In this document: one piece after another, positions 1 through 12,320 of the stretch
Numbering within the stretch: position 1 is the first letter of the stretch
How the letters are laid out: each line of letters begins with the position of its first letter
DNA from: Sipunculus nudus
Taxonomy: Eukaryota > Annelida > Sipuncula > Golfingiida > Sipunculidae
DNA length: 64,000 bases
Reading direction: 5' to 3'
Assembly (NCBI GenBank): GCA_026874595.1
Contig: CM049310.1
Location: forward strand, 70,007,556-70,071,555
Made by a program: the position numbers and the translations under genes
The notes under the pieces: model-generated
Seen by the model: only the letters and a program-made list of their open reading frames with translations
Told to the model about the DNA's origin: nothing
Databases searched by the model: none

Positions 1-1851
1 ACCAGAGGTTGTGGTACTGAAGCCAGTTGTTTACAGGAGAGATATTAACCATGATGACCTAAAGCAAACTGACATGCATGTGAATCAAACTATACTGGGA
101 CAAACGCCCATATAAGTCAGTCTGAGGATGAAGGATTCGGTACCACTGTGGCACGAAGCAAATTTGAAGAAATGCTGCTTTAACATGTGAAAAGGTATCG
201 AGCAATAGCTTATCGTTTAAAGGACAAGGGTGGCCTTTATTTATATTTACAAGATGGGACTTTATAAGATTAAAAATAGAAACTTGCAGCGGATTATGAA
301 ATAAAGAACAGAGTGGTGGTTCATCCAGTTTACTGAACATTTAACACTTCCCCCGACTAACAAAGGTCTACCGAATCAAACGCATATCTGTTTACCATAT
401 ATCTGCTCAAGTATACATAAATGCACCCTACGTTTTTGCTTCAAGATTCCGGTACCAGGGTATCCTTTTTTTCTAAACATGAGTCGCACTCAGTAGTGCA
501 CGCACCCCCGCCTCGACGGAACAATCCAAATGCATGGAGCAGCCCACTTAGCAAAACTTACCGGACCCTTCTAAATCAAGTCCTGTCTCTCTACCTAGCA
601 TCGTGGCAGTGGTTTAAGTAGTTTTCGCGGTTTTCACGGGAGTGAGACGTCCGAGCCCGTAAATATAAGAGAGACGTAAATAGGACATCCTCCACATGCA
701 AAAAATTATTCAAATTTGAAAGGTAAAAACAAGTGACAATCCGCGTGTTTGGAATGGACAAAATACTATCATTTTTCACAGACGCTACCATAAATTAAAC
801 AAACATATCTTCTCTTTATTACTATACAACATTAAAATTGGTATAGGCCTATATCTGTCCGAGTAGGCGTTATGTGCTATATAGAACATTGCTGCTTTGC
901 CAGTTCAAACATAAAGCTGCAGTAAGTCTTGATTATTTAAGGATGATTTACGTACAGACTGGAACTTTATACCAACGTCCACCGGTTCGTTTTATCGGAT
1001 TCAGGGCCACGTGGTGTAAACAGCTTTGTTTGCAGGTGTTTCCCTGATTATCATTTCTGTGAATGTAGCGCGTACTGAGATTACGCGACGTGAAACCTGC
1101 GACATGAGAGGTCACCTGAGTGCATACTGCTGGGCTGGATTGTGCTGCTGAGTGCAGAAGGGCGCCGACCATGCAGCGGCATCTCATCGGCGTAAAGTGC
1201 CAGAAGTAAAAGAAGACGCATGGAAGAATAAGAAGCTTGTAATCCTGGAGACCGAGCCGTACAGCATGATTCTTATTGCCTGCGATCCTGCGACAAAATC
1301 GCTTGCCGGTCTTCTTTATACAAATGCGGATTAATATTATTTCTTATCACGTTAGCCTGTCATGCTGTTGTCTACCTGCAGAGCGTTGTCTCGAATAAAG
1401 GGGATTCCCAATACAATTGGCTCATGGGCCTGACGCTCAGCTGAACTCAAGGAGCCTTGAACTATAGGTAAATTACTCCCATAATGCTCAAAATTATGCA
1501 AAGACCTTAGATATAGGTAAGAGTGACCTTATTCTACATCCAGCTGCTGCCATTTGTGCCCATCTGAGAAATAGAGTGTTAAAATCATGTTCGTGCCCGG
1601 CCCGTAGGCTGGGGGTGTAGGGGGGGGGGGGGGGTCGCTGAGCATCTGAGTTCCACCTGACGAATACAGATATGCTATAATCTTGGTAAATTATACAGAA
1701 CTTTATGTTTAACCCTTTCTGTCCTGTTCCATGCATGTCCCCACAGGGAGAGACTATATTTCTGTATAAATATTGTTTATAGCGGCATCTTTTCTTAAGC
1801 CCTGTCAGGGATGTAGATTGCAAGTACATTATATACACACATATATATATA
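1..1851. other. Non-coding, no gene recognised
   Basis: No ORF here has a recognisable domain or a convincing splice context. The stretch holds a poly-G run near 1620-1634 and otherwise unremarkable AT-rich sequence. A 1152-1334 frame has moderately coding-like composition but no family resemblance that I can see. Confidence 0.5.
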
Positions 1852-1853
1852 TA

Positions 1854-3049
1854 CAGTGGAACCCCACAATTACGACCACCCTGGGGACTGAGCAAAGTGG
1901 TCGTAATTTGGGGGTGGTCGTATTTGTGAAACTCTTACCGTGGTCGCATATAACACGATGATATTTAATGTGTATCAGAGTACACTATTGCATATCTTTT
2001 ATGTGAATTATAACAAAATATTTCACCTCTGTTATTTTGTGTGTAGCTGAACATATTTATTCATGATGAAAATTAATATACATGTACACATACGTCGTTA
2101 CTGACGATTAACAAATAATAACACTAAGGCAATACAATTACAACATACTGAATGCATATTGAACATAATACGTGGCTGTCATATATTTAGGGTTCCGCTT
2201 GAGTATATATTGCGTGCACTTGAGTTTTCCCGACGCTAAACTGCTGAGCCATTTGGTGCTGACTGCGCGTGTTGTTGCCGCCTTGATTAACGCCACTTTA
2301 TCCTTTAAGGAAAACTCTTTCAGAGGCATGGTTGCCTAACAGCAAGCAATTTAAATGCAAACTTAACCAGTAGAAAAATAAAGTGACAACGATCTATCAG
2401 TAAAGGCAATTTAATGTGAGGGATTTTCAACCCATGCAAGCTTTATTTATACATTTTACTGACTGCTCAATACTCAGTGTCAGTAAGGTATGAACACATT
2501 TAGGATTAACTAGGTCGTTAATTTTACCAATGAGGATCGAACAATATGTGATGAGTTGAAATATTAAGCCCGCAACCCCACACTTAAGGTAGCTGTAATA
2601 CAGGTGATCAGTGAGAAGCAATTAGCATCTGACCCCAGGTCTGACCGGCTCATTAAGTTATCAGGCCGATGGTTACCCTCTTTGATCTATAACCTACACC
2701 TCAACGAGTCTCAGCGAAGTCACCGAGTCGGGAATTTATGCGGAACCAGATTAACACTCGGGTTAAGAAACCTTGTTACCCGCTTTGATCTTTCGTTAAG
2801 GCGCCTGTGACAAGACGCAGCCATTGACTCGTGACAAATGTTGTTTCAGTGCTTCTCGGCGGTGGTCGCATTAGCGGGGTCGCATTAGCGCTGGGGCCAG
2901 GAAATCTGGTCGTAATTCTGAATTCTGGGGTGGTCGTAATTTTGAGTCATTTTTAAACATAAATAAACTAAAAAAAATTCGGGACCAAGCAAAATGGTCG
3001 TCATTGTGGGGTGGTCGCAATTGTGGGGTGGTCGCAAGGCGGGGTTCCA

Positions 3050-3052
<3 letters not shown>
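1854..3052. mobile_element. Non-autonomous pogo/Tigger-like (Tc1/mariner) DNA transposon
   Basis: Seen: the stretch begins CAGTGGAACCCCAC and ends GGGGTTCCACTG, so the termini are inverted repeats, and both ends are flanked by TA. The subterminal regions on both sides repeat the motif GGTCGTAATT / GGTGGTCG in several variants. No transposase ORF is present. Known: pogo/Tigger-type elements use CAGTGG-like termini and duplicate TA. Inference: a 1.2-kb non-autonomous member. The flanks are themselves (TA)n, so the TA duplication is not independent proof. Confidence 0.65.

Positions 3053-3099
<47 letters not shown>
3053..3099. repeat. (TA)n microsatellite
   Basis: Near-perfect TA dinucleotide run with one TG interruption, directly abutting the pogo-like element's right end. 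Confidence 0.95.
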
Positions 3100-3821
3100 T
3101 CGACAACGGTACGAAACTAATTAGACAACACGATGCTTACAATCGTTTGATTCCTTACATATAATATGTATTTATACGCTCTGTTCGGTTCACGCAACAT
3201 CTGAAAGGTTGTTTGTAATTAAAACACAATTCTCATTTTTCATGCATCTCCTCAAGGACTCATGATTTTTTAACGTCTTCACTGATGGCCATAATGGATG
3301 GTGAGCAATAATAAAGGGAAGACGGTTTCCGTATGGGAAACATTGAAATACACCCGCACGTGGTTACACAACAGCGCACAAAAATTATAAGAATTCTCCC
3401 GAACATGCAGTATACACAGAGGACAAGACTTTTTCCAGGTTGCCGAACGTATATATGGAAGGGGTTGTCGTTTAAGCGTAACTTAGTTGTCGTGTATCGA
3501 CATAAAAAGCACAACATGGATGGCAGTTTTCAAATATCTTATTTCAAACTATATGGTTCAGTGTTCAAGTGCCCGGATGATTACCCCCAGGACCAATATA
3601 ACAATATATCGTTTACTCCATACTTCAAACCTAGGTGGTGCTTTTTCTTGGTACATACGGTTATCGATCAACCTATACCTGATTTATGAAGCCGGAAGTA
3701 TGGGGTTGATAGATTCTTATCTTGGTACAGAGAGCCTGGCCCCGCAAGCTCCCTATAGTATATTATAGCAACCGAGCTGAAATAGTCTATATTATAAATG
3801 ATGGTGGTCACACAAGGCTTT

Positions 3822-4552
3822 TGTCACGAGACTTCTGAAAAGTGTGTCTTAAGGGAGTCATTTCCTCTATTTTCACCTAAATCTTGAGATATTTTACGAA
3901 GGGCATCTCCTGATTGACACGTGTTGTGGCCGGCCGTGCGATACACGCGCTGTGTTTATGTTGACACAAGTGATCGCGCCCGGTCAACTGTTTTTAACAA
4001 TAGTTTACAGTAGGAGTAGGCATACTGTTTCAAGGCAATATTTTGGAAAGTTCTCGGCTTGAGGTGAAAGTTATAAATAAGGGGCTGTGTTTTAGAGCCA
4101 AACAGAAGAGGAGAGAAATATTCCAGCGGACACAGAAGCGTGTAAGTCCGTTGTGGACCTTTTCCGATAAGTGTGGCAATTATAGAATTTCTTCTAAATT
4201 TGTGACGGATCTTATATAGTCTTCAGTTTGCTTTCGGGATTATAACAAAAACTTCACTTTGGGATTACAACGGATTGATTTTGTGAATGAACTGGACTGT
4301 TATTCTCTGAGAAGATTTATGTGAACTGTTCATCTGGGTTGTAAATTATAAAGGACTTGTTATCGATGTGACAGTGGTGGTATCCAGGTACTGTACACTT
4401 TGTTTAAATACTTGTATTGATTTGCTGCTGCACTTTTGTTATACTGTAAAATTGTATTGATTTAGTGTATTGTAATGTTAGGATTGTTTTAAGAATAAAA
4501 TTATAATTATTTGATAAAAAGAAAACTGACTTCTTTATTCATTCCCTTGACA
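3822..4552 (+). mobile_element. Possible solo or truncated LTR
   Basis: Seen: a 731-bp segment begins TGTCA and ends TGACA. It contains a TATAAATAAG box near 4072 and an AATAAAA signal near 4494, and is followed by TTTGACGCAGCC, which resembles the junction next to the primer-binding site in some Gypsy elements. No second LTR, gag or pol is visible and no target duplication could be matched. Inference: a truncated LTR retrotransposon end. Alternative: ordinary genomic sequence with coincidental TATA and polyadenylation signals. Confidence 0.4.
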
Positions 4553-4647
4553 TTTGACGCAGCCTAGTGTTACAGAATCTGATTTTTTATCTCAAATACG
4601 AAATTTATGTTCGTCACGACTACGTGATCTGTTGATATTAGGTTCCG

Positions 4648-4651
<4 letters not shown>

Positions 4652-4697
<46 letters not shown>
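4652..4697. repeat. (TA)n(GT)n compound microsatellite
   Basis: TA run grading into a short GT run. Confidence 0.95.
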
Positions 4698-5299
4698 ATT
4701 CCTAGGTAAGCATTTGCATTAGCCTAACGGCTGTTTTTCGTAATCCTGGTTCAATTAATATGCTTAAACCAAAATTAATACTTATATTAAACCTTGTGCA
4801 ACGAATAAGTGTCAACAACCCGAGCTTTTACCCGGCCATTATCTTGTCCTTAAAGCGTGTTGTGCAAAGTAGACTGAATTTACTCGGTCAATATTTCAGT
4901 TATTATTCGACGCAGCATATTTCACGGTAATAACCGGTCATCGATTGTTTTTATCTTCAGCCACCGAATATTACTTCACAACTGATTCCTACCACTAAAT
5001 TTCCAATGGTTTCTATGCAAGAGAAACATGCTGTCCTCTCAGAAACCTCAATATTCACACGCATGCGCAACAGAATCCATTTTGAAGTAAACATCGACTG
5101 ATTTCACAAAGCGTGAGCTAGTTTTTTTATCAGCTTAATAACCCTTTGACGTGACATCTACATGCACATAAACAAACTGTTTATATAATATGCAGGGGCG
5201 TACGTTGGAGCGAACACAGCGCCCTATTTTTACGATTAATATCCAGTCGTATCATATTTGCGGAACAATACTTTTATTCATGGTCACATATGTATGATA
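4698..5299. other. Non-coding, nothing recognised
   Basis: No gene, repeat array or terminal inverted repeat identified in this stretch. Confidence 0.4.
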
Positions 5300-5975
5300 C
5301 AGTGGTGAGGACTAGAGTCCAGAACGGACTCGGGTCCACGTTTTTAGGGACTCGGACTTGGGGGTCCTGGATTCGAAACTTTTACTCAGACTCGGAGGTA
5401 AGGACTCGAGAAATCAGACAGTCTACATCGAGTCAGCAGAAGGAAGGTTCTGTCACCTACTATAAAGTTATTTTTATAAATGTGCAAACTATTAACAAAG
5501 ACTTATATATAAAAAGACTGTATATACCAAGCCTAAGCTCTGCATCGGGAGTTAAATGTATTAAAACCCTCAACACTCATGTGTAAACTAACATGAAACA
5601 CAGTACAACACTCATGTGTTAACTAACATGAAACACAGTACAACACTCATGTGTTAACTAATATGAAACACAGTACAACACTCATGTGTTAACTATAACA
5701 TGAAACACAGTACAACACTCATGTGTTAACTAACATGAAACACAGTACAACACTCATGTGTTAACTAACATGAAACACAGTACAACACTCATGTGTTAAC
5801 TAACATGAAACACTTCTAGTAATCACAGATTTCTTTTTAAATTTCTTTTAACAAAGAGATTTTATTTGATTCGGACTCGGACTAAGGTGCAAGATGACTC
5901 GAACCTCATGGACTCGGACTGGACTCGAGTAGCCTGGACTCCGACTTGGATGTTAAGGGCTGGACTACATGACAG
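5300..5975. repeat. GGACTCGGACT-rich dispersed repeat interrupted by a tandem array
   Basis: Both flanks (about 5300-5420 and 5870-5975) are built from imperfect GGACTCGGACT / GACTTGG words. The left end reads CAGTGGTGAGGAC and the right end GGACTACATGACAG, roughly inverted. A related fragment occurs at about 24905-24996 and ends GGCTACATCACTG, whose complement begins CAGTGATGTAGCC. CAGTG termini suggest a hAT-like non-autonomous element, but no clean target duplication was found. Confidence 0.45.
5572..5815 (+). repeat. 35-bp tandem repeat, about 7 copies
   Basis: Unit core AACACTCATGTGTTAACTAA followed by CATGAAACACAGTAC, repeated about seven times with few substitutions and one 2-base insertion (TATAACATG). 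Each unit contains the GTTAAC palindrome and two CATG words. The open frame running into the array is a by-product. Confidence 0.95.
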
Positions 5976-6830
5976 GTATACGCTATACGTGGTTACTGTG
6001 TGTGTTCAAGAAAAGCCGAAGGATCGCCAGGAAAACTTTGCCTTTAGCTTGAATGTATACTAGTATAAAACATGCATGTCAGGCACAGGTGAAGAGTCAA
6101 CGGAACGTTACGCATCACTGCATCTTGTCAAGGACATAATAGAAATATAGAGGTCATATATTTCTAAAGGGGAAATATATATAATAATATGTGGGATGGC
6201 TGTAACATACAACTGGCATGCACCGGTGGAAGAATACTTACTGCATATCTGATGTACGACTATAAAATATCACAGGAATGGTGTTCAGTTTTATTTGCCC
6301 TAGCTCCACTGCGGTTATGGGCTTGCAGACCGTTTCAGTACTGATCGTAAAAATATATACATTCTTTAGCTACAACATACAAATGGACAAAGACAAACGT
6401 TATAAAAGTCTTTTTTTTTCAAAATAATCAAGGTATGAACATCAGGTAATACAATAAGAAAAAAAACAAAATAACTGAATATAACAAACAGACAATGATA
6501 AAACGAGCTACGGCAAACTGTACCGTTGAGCGTTCTCTGTTAGTTGTTCCTATATACCCCATATTGTAGAATGGTTTACACATTAACTGCTAATTGATGT
6601 AATCTCTGTATTTTTTGAATCGGCGATGAGAATAAAAATGAATGATCTACCTGTCTCTTCAAGCTATGGAATTGATGAACATCCACCAATATGGCCAATT
6701 ATTATATGAAAAGCGCGTTCTTTCCGAGGACGGTCGAGGTTTAATGCAGCTGTACTTTTGTCAATATGAAATCAGATGTCCAATTACAACGCCTTCACGG
6801 CGTGCATGTATTTACTAACAAATATGACTT
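5976..6830. other. Non-coding, nothing recognised
   Basis: AT-rich, no ORF with family resemblance, no clear repeat structure seen. Confidence 0.4.
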
Positions 6831-7026
6831 ATGGCGAAAGCGACATCTTCGGTAATATGCATGTTTCTGCATGGTCTTTATGTAACCCTATGGGTCGCGT
6901 CCTTGTCCATTTTCACAGCCCTGAACGGAACCGCTGCATGGAGGACGTATACATATATAGAACCCAAGACCTTTGAAGAACCTGTGTATAGTCACAGCGC
7001 CTTCGGTTTGTTTAATGATACTTCAT
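6831..7026 (+). CDS. Candidate first coding exon of a secreted protein
   Basis: Seen: ATG at 6831 opens a 65-codon frame with a hydrophobic stretch at residues 8-32 (LYVTLWVASLSIFTALNG inside it) ending near small residues, like a signal peptide. A polar mature start (WRTYTYIEPKTFEEP) follows, and the frame runs into a perfect GTAAGT donor at 7027, phase 1. The stretch is richer in G+C than its surroundings. A possible phase-1 continuation starts at about 7640 after an ACACAG acceptor and would complete a Cys codon at the junction. The family is not recognised and the downstream exons are unresolved. It may be chance; transcript evidence is absent. Confidence 0.3.
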
Positions 7027-7239
7027 GTAAGTATACGCGGCTGAGTTAACCCAAGGTCGCAATATTAACCCCCTTTTTGGAAAAGCATTCATGGTATTTT
7101 AAATGACTGTGTACTCTAGTATACCTGATATGAATAGTACAGCAGGACCCCACGTAACTATCAGGACAGTATGACTATCATGATATCCATATATACGTAC
7201 ATTATAAGCCATATGCACATAACAAAAATAAAAAAGGAC

Positions 7240-7257
7240 CAGGGGCGGATCTAGGAT
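7240..7257 (+). repeat. Terminal motif of a CAGGGGCGGATC element
   Basis: The sequence CAGGGGCGGATCTAGGAT matches the right-hand terminus (reverse complement) of the element at 12806-13006. The opposite terminus was not found nearby, so this is a partial copy; the 20-bp array that follows may be its interior. Confidence 0.45.
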
Positions 7258-7282
7258 TTTAGAAACCCACGGTTGAGGGGTT

Positions 7283-7415
7283 CACTGTAACTATAGGACG
7301 GCACTGTAACTATAGGACGGCATTTTATAACTATAGGCCGGCACTGTAACTATAGGACGGCATTTAGTAACTAAAGGACGGCACTATAGGACGGCATTGT
7401 GTAACTATAGGACGG
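7283..7415 (+). repeat. About 20-bp tandem repeat, about 7 copies
   Basis: Repeated unit GTAACTATAGGACGGCA with spacer variants (CT, TTTTATA, TTTA, TTGT). Seven imperfect copies lie directly downstream of a CAGGGGCGGATC transposon terminus. Confidence 0.9.
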
Positions 7416-7775
7416 ACCTGCAACGCTCCATGAGGATGCTAATATTTGCGTGATATTGAACTCCTAATGGCTCTTATAGGTTCACTGTCACTTGACAAAA
7501 GCCTGATCCATCGTTAGCTGTTTAAGACTTCTTTTTAAGAACACCTACCATGTGCGAGAAAATTCTAATTTTACTCAGCATATTGGCAAATCCCCCCGCA
7601 TGTTTGTCGAATTTCTGACTACATGCATGAACACAGGTACGGTTAACTGGACGACAGCCAACTTAAACGCGAATAACGCGATGCAAGAATGGGTTCGTTA
7701 CCATAGAGACGGATTTACCCTTTGGTTTATGAGTTCACATGTATCCGTTATAGTGTTTATTCATCACTCGTAGTC

Positions 7776-8603
7776 TAATATTAAGATTATCGGCTGTTTA
7801 CCACGATATCCATGCAAGAGGATGGATGGCCTTGCAGCACATTTTCGTATGGCCTGTATCACGACTCAAGTTACGCTAACCAGTCCAATATAAATGCCTG
7901 TTAATTCTGAGTCGTGTATTCGCGGTTAGGGGCAGGGGGTGTCTAGGCCACAAATATGGTTTAAATTAAACCCTTGAAAAGTAAACGGATGAAAAGGGGG
8001 AGCGGTCCGGGGAGGGGGGGGGGCTGTATCAGCTTCTTAAGAGTTTAAACAGCATGCAGCAGTTTATTAAACATTCTCCACTGATAATAGTTGCAAAAAT
8101 TGAAGTCGTGACCACGACACTCGCTTTTTAACAAGTGATTATATTTTATCTTTTCTATACTATTTATAGGAAAAATGTGCAGCATGAAATTGAGTAATAA
8201 TATGCAAGTAGTAAAGGAACTCAAATAGTTTATATATGAGAAACAAATTAGCCCGTGATCACCATGTATATATCTCTCTTCATTTACCTTTATAGCAAAC
8301 CCAGTTTAACAGGATTTTAATTAAAGAACACTTCAAGCATGAAAAAAAACATTATACAAGAATCCATTATGAGTAAAACATGAAATTTGATGTTCCTCTC
8401 AGCTGAAAGTGCAAGGGATTTGATACTTTACCTTTAAAAAATGACACCCCCCCCCCTTCGGGCTCCATTTTTTGTGCATTCTTTGGATGTACGCAGCATT
8501 CAAGACATGTCATGTGTCAAATACTTACAATGTGTCGCTGATGCTGTATGTCAATACTTCAATCATGTGACCAAATCCTGTTAATGATATGTGGGTTGTG
8601 CAT

Positions 8604-8650
<47 letters not shown>

Positions 8651-9926
8651 AGTAAACATAATTAATATAGCACGTCGCTATCGAAATGGGGTTTTGCGTA
8701 CATCAACCTTTGTTCTGTCAAAGTTTCAGTCCAATGGTCCGCTTGTTGCTCTGCCAAGAACTGCTAATGCTGAGAACACGGAACACGTGCTCTTATGAAA
8801 TTTACCATTGTTCAGATTTACGTGCTTTATATACAGCATGAGATCGACCACAAAAGGTCTACGTTCGTCGGACGCTATGGCACGATTAAGACAGGTGACA
8901 CCTGCTCACGTCGACCCAGGATGCCTAAGGCTCCCGTTAGGAACGCCCCCTATATTGTTTCCTTCCCATGTTACATTGTCGTGTTTTCCACTCGGTAAAT
9001 GCCGGTTGTTCTCGGTGGGGAGATATCCGCTGAAGTATGAAGCGGGGAAATACAAGGAAAGTCCATTAATTACTGTAAGAACAACAACAAAAACAGGGAA
9101 ATCCCCGCATTGTGCGTATGGGTAAATACTTTTACAGTATACTTCAAGATGATTATTAACCTACTGGCGTCTCCTGTCATCCATGAGCTTACAGTTTACA
9201 GCATGTGGTCAGCTTTTTTATTTGGTTGATTTTTTTTTTGCAGCTACCACAATTTAGGTTGCTTTCATGAGATCAGATTTCAGTGATGCTATCATTCATT
9301 GTGTGGTTTTGTATATTTAGGATACAGTATAAAGTGTCATATATAAATTATTCTTTTTATACAGTATAAATTCATTAACATCCTGTGCTTTCTACACGTA
9401 ACCGTTAAACCAGCTGTAAAGATTATATTTCACAGCTGACATATACATATATAGTATACTAAAATTTGCGACCCAAGAAGATGTCCGCGTTCTTCATACC
9501 ATTTAATCCCACTTTCACTGATTATTACAATTTTTTAAACACACTCTCCTTAAGAATTTCCCTTTAAAGTCTCAGAGAAAGATATTAACATCTGGAATGA
9601 CGTCATAGACAGACGTTATAGCAAAGCATTGTTGATTGCTTATCCTGACTAAACATAGAGACATGTAGAGGTGTGAAATTAACTTAATAATATTTAAGTG
9701 TTTCATTTCATTCTCTCTGTTTATAGCGTTAACTGCATATATGTCTCAAAACCCTGGATGGGAATTAAGATGCTTGGTTTGGGACAAAAAAGATGAAAAT
9801 GTTTAGGGGACTGATGAGTTGGCAATTTGATTATCGTGTACTGTCGTATAAATCGTAAATATACTAATCATCGTATATGAAAATAATGTTGTGGTTTTGA
9901 AAGATTCCACAATGTATATATACTTT
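7776..9926. other. Non-coding or weak exon candidates
   Basis: Contains a (TA)n run (8615-8647) and poly-G and poly-C tracts near 8011 and 8451. At 8815-9078 a 105-codon frame lies between a TTCAG acceptor and a GTAAGA donor and is less AT-rich than its surroundings. No known domain is recognised, so it is noted but not called as a gene. Confidence 0.35.
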
Positions 9927-10150
9927 CTGTAACGGGTAACATGTCAACCAGTACATCCTCATACGTCATCTGTACTTAATTAAGTCTCTGTCATAATATA
10001 ACAATAAAGTCACATGACGCAGTCTGAATGGAGGGCGTTGTATATTTATTTTACCTGTTACATATAACCATACAAGAACGACGAGGCTCTTTTTAAAGGC
10101 AAAAAACCCATGCTTAGTTCCTTGCGTGGTCATATACGGATATTAATGAT
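9927..10150 (+). repeat. Dispersed repeat, copy 1
   Basis: Shares long stretches with 25377-25590, including GTCAACCAGTACATCCTCAT, ACGTCATCT, ATGACGCAGTCTGAAT and GAGGGCGTTGT, with indels between. No terminal repeats or ORF seen. Confidence 0.75.
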
Positions 10151-10178
10151 ACATATATACGGTCTCTCTTCGTAATAC

Positions 10179-10179
<1 letters not shown>

Positions 10180-10210
<31 letters not shown>

Positions 10211-10211
10211 T
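10180..10211. repeat. (TA)n(TG)n microsatellite
   Basis: Short TA run continuing into about 13 TG dinucleotides. Confidence 0.9.
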
Positions 10212-10264
10212 TATATACTTCCATTTTTTGCATTATTTTATATGTTTTATATTTAGGTCTATTA

Positions 10265-10620
10265 TTATAGCAACGACAAACCCATCCATCTTAATTGTTC
10301 CAAATACCTCCACCAAACGTCAGCATGCATGAGTGACAGGCAGTTCCTCTGCGTCTCATTCTGGGACAGACATATAAAACTAACCCATGTATCTGCATAC
10401 AGGTCTATATCATTATTTGTTAATGTAGCACTCCATAGAGCGCAAACGTCCGCCGAAAAAAATTCTACTGTATCCCCGCCTTTATTCGGATGTACAGGGG
10501 TTTTCCCTAGCCTATACATGCACCACTCCTCCACAAGTTTCGTAGAAATCGGTTCGGCGAATTTTGCGTGATCCTGCTAACAGACAAACAACCGACAAAC
10601 AAACACGGGTGACAACGCAA
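10265..10620 (+). repeat. Probable LINE 3'-UTR-like dispersed repeat
   Basis: Contains AAGTTTCGTAGAAATCGGTT, then CGGCG, and ends in ACAGACAAACAACCGACAAA, wording typical of 3' regions of non-LTR retrotransposons in many animal introns. A weaker relative (AAATTGGTTCAGC, then AACAACAAACAAATC) lies at about 47870-47930. No ORF. Confidence 0.4.
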
Positions 10621-11678
10621 TCTCCTGCGTCAACGACCATCCAACTACAAAATATCAATTGTAAAGATCCATCTATTTTGAGATTTCTCAAACATCAAAA
10701 CGGACTGAAAAACATTACAGGAGAGGCATACATACATGTGTGAAAACGAAATAATTCGCCAACTTCCTTGTCGGTTTACTTTTATTTTCAACAGGGACAA
10801 GTTGTTGGATTATAAGTGGATGTGGGGTATACAGAATATCTATAATTAACTAACGTAAATATATAACCACGCACATATAAAGGTTCGCCAAGTTCAAGGG
10901 TAATATCTGAATCATATCCAATACTGTTTCATCACTTATTAAAAGCATTATGTTTTGACACTGAGGAAATGTCACCAGAGCGTTACCATGGTAATGCATC
11001 ACTCTTCTTGTGTAGATTAGGTGGAAACTATTTATCAAGATTAAGGCTGTCACGTATATGACTCTACACCCTAAGCTCACATGACCCGTTATCAAAGGTA
11101 TTCTAAAAGAAACATGTATAAATCAAAGATAAGTCCAAAAAACAAACTTTATACATGGTGCTGAAATATGTATTGTATATATATATTGTTACTTTGTATA
11201 TTAACGGTCTCTCTTCGTAACCCGAGTATATGCATAACGTAAATGCAGACACATAACGAGTATATATATATACACATATATATATATATATATATATTCT
11301 GGTTATTGTTAAAATTATTTTTATTAAACATGTGCAACTTGTGTACACACATTAGAGATACATCCGGCAGGCAGAATATAGTCACAATTTGTGTCACTGC
11401 CATGAATAAACCAGCAGGTTAGGTGTTAATTATACAATATTATTTAAATTAAATTTTAAATTATCTGCTTTGCCCCTAACAAATATTGATGGAAAACTTC
11501 ACTTATATATACTTCTTGTCAATAACTCTTAGTGCTATTCATGGCACAAACTGGATTGTATGTGTATTTGAAATGATTAATAGCCCATATCGGTACATGT
11601 AAATGCTGCTGAATAGGATTAATAAAACTGTATATATAGACCTATACAACTACTACCACTACCACTTTTACTACACTC

Positions 11679-11681
<3 letters not shown>
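10621..11681. other. Non-coding, nothing recognised
   Basis: AT-rich with short TA runs near 11262-11296. No gene or structured repeat identified. Confidence 0.4.

Positions 11682-11744
<63 letters not shown>
11682..11744. repeat. (TA)n microsatellite
   Basis: Long uninterrupted TA run. Confidence 0.95.
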
Positions 11745-11747
<3 letters not shown>

Positions 11748-12129
11748 CTTTACTTATACTCTACTACAAGCAGTTAACCTTCATTTAATATTCGTGGTCT
11801 ATATTTACCAAGTGAGCTCAACCGGGAGGGGGGGCGTCCTTTCACCTCAGAAACTTTTTTAGATCAATTGGATCATAAAATGGCTTTTCCTTGCGATCAG
11901 TCCATGTATAATACATGGAAATTTAGAAGCATGGGCAGAAGCTCAGCAACTGTTATCTACATGGTAAATCATTTTATAGTTTGTTTATACGTAAAGTGGG
12001 ATAATACCTCAGTGTTTATAAACGGGGCATGTTGTTTCGTGTATTTTCTATAAAATGTAACACGATGTCAGTATTGTTGATGCGACCAATGCATGCCATT
12101 AAACAAAATGATTTAAATGTCATTTTCTT

Positions 12130-12320
12130 TAGTACTTTGCCTGGACATCTGAGTGGTAAAACGCTTGGCTCTCTCCGCTAGCGACCCGGGTTCGATCCCC
12201 GGCGTGGCTATGAGAGTGGGTTGTATTTGCCCGTCCAAGGCCGGTGGTTTTCTCCAGGTACACCGGTTTTCTCCACCTCTGCAGACTACCGAACGCCATC
12301 ACCGGAGCCATTGAGAGTGC
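12130..12320 (+). repeat. tRNA-derived SINE
   Basis: The head (about 12145-12213) has an A-box-like TGAGTGGTAAAACGCTTGG, a GGGTTCGATCCCC B box and a closing GGCGTGGCT. The body contains CAAGGCCGGTGGTTTTCTCC and then a second CCGGTTTTCTCCACC word. Known: internal Pol III promoters with a non-tRNA body define SINEs. It does not fold as a proper tRNA (no matching acceptor stem), so it is not called as a tRNA gene. Confidence 0.65.

Noticed and set aside
5572-5815. CRISPR-like array
   Set aside because: The units are contiguous, without unique spacers, and the genome is eukaryotic.
10265-10534. 89-codon minus-strand frame
   Set aside because: It falls within a dispersed LINE-tail-like repeat and has no domain.
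12145-12213. tRNA gene
   Set aside because: A and B boxes are present, but there is no matching acceptor stem, and a SINE body follows.
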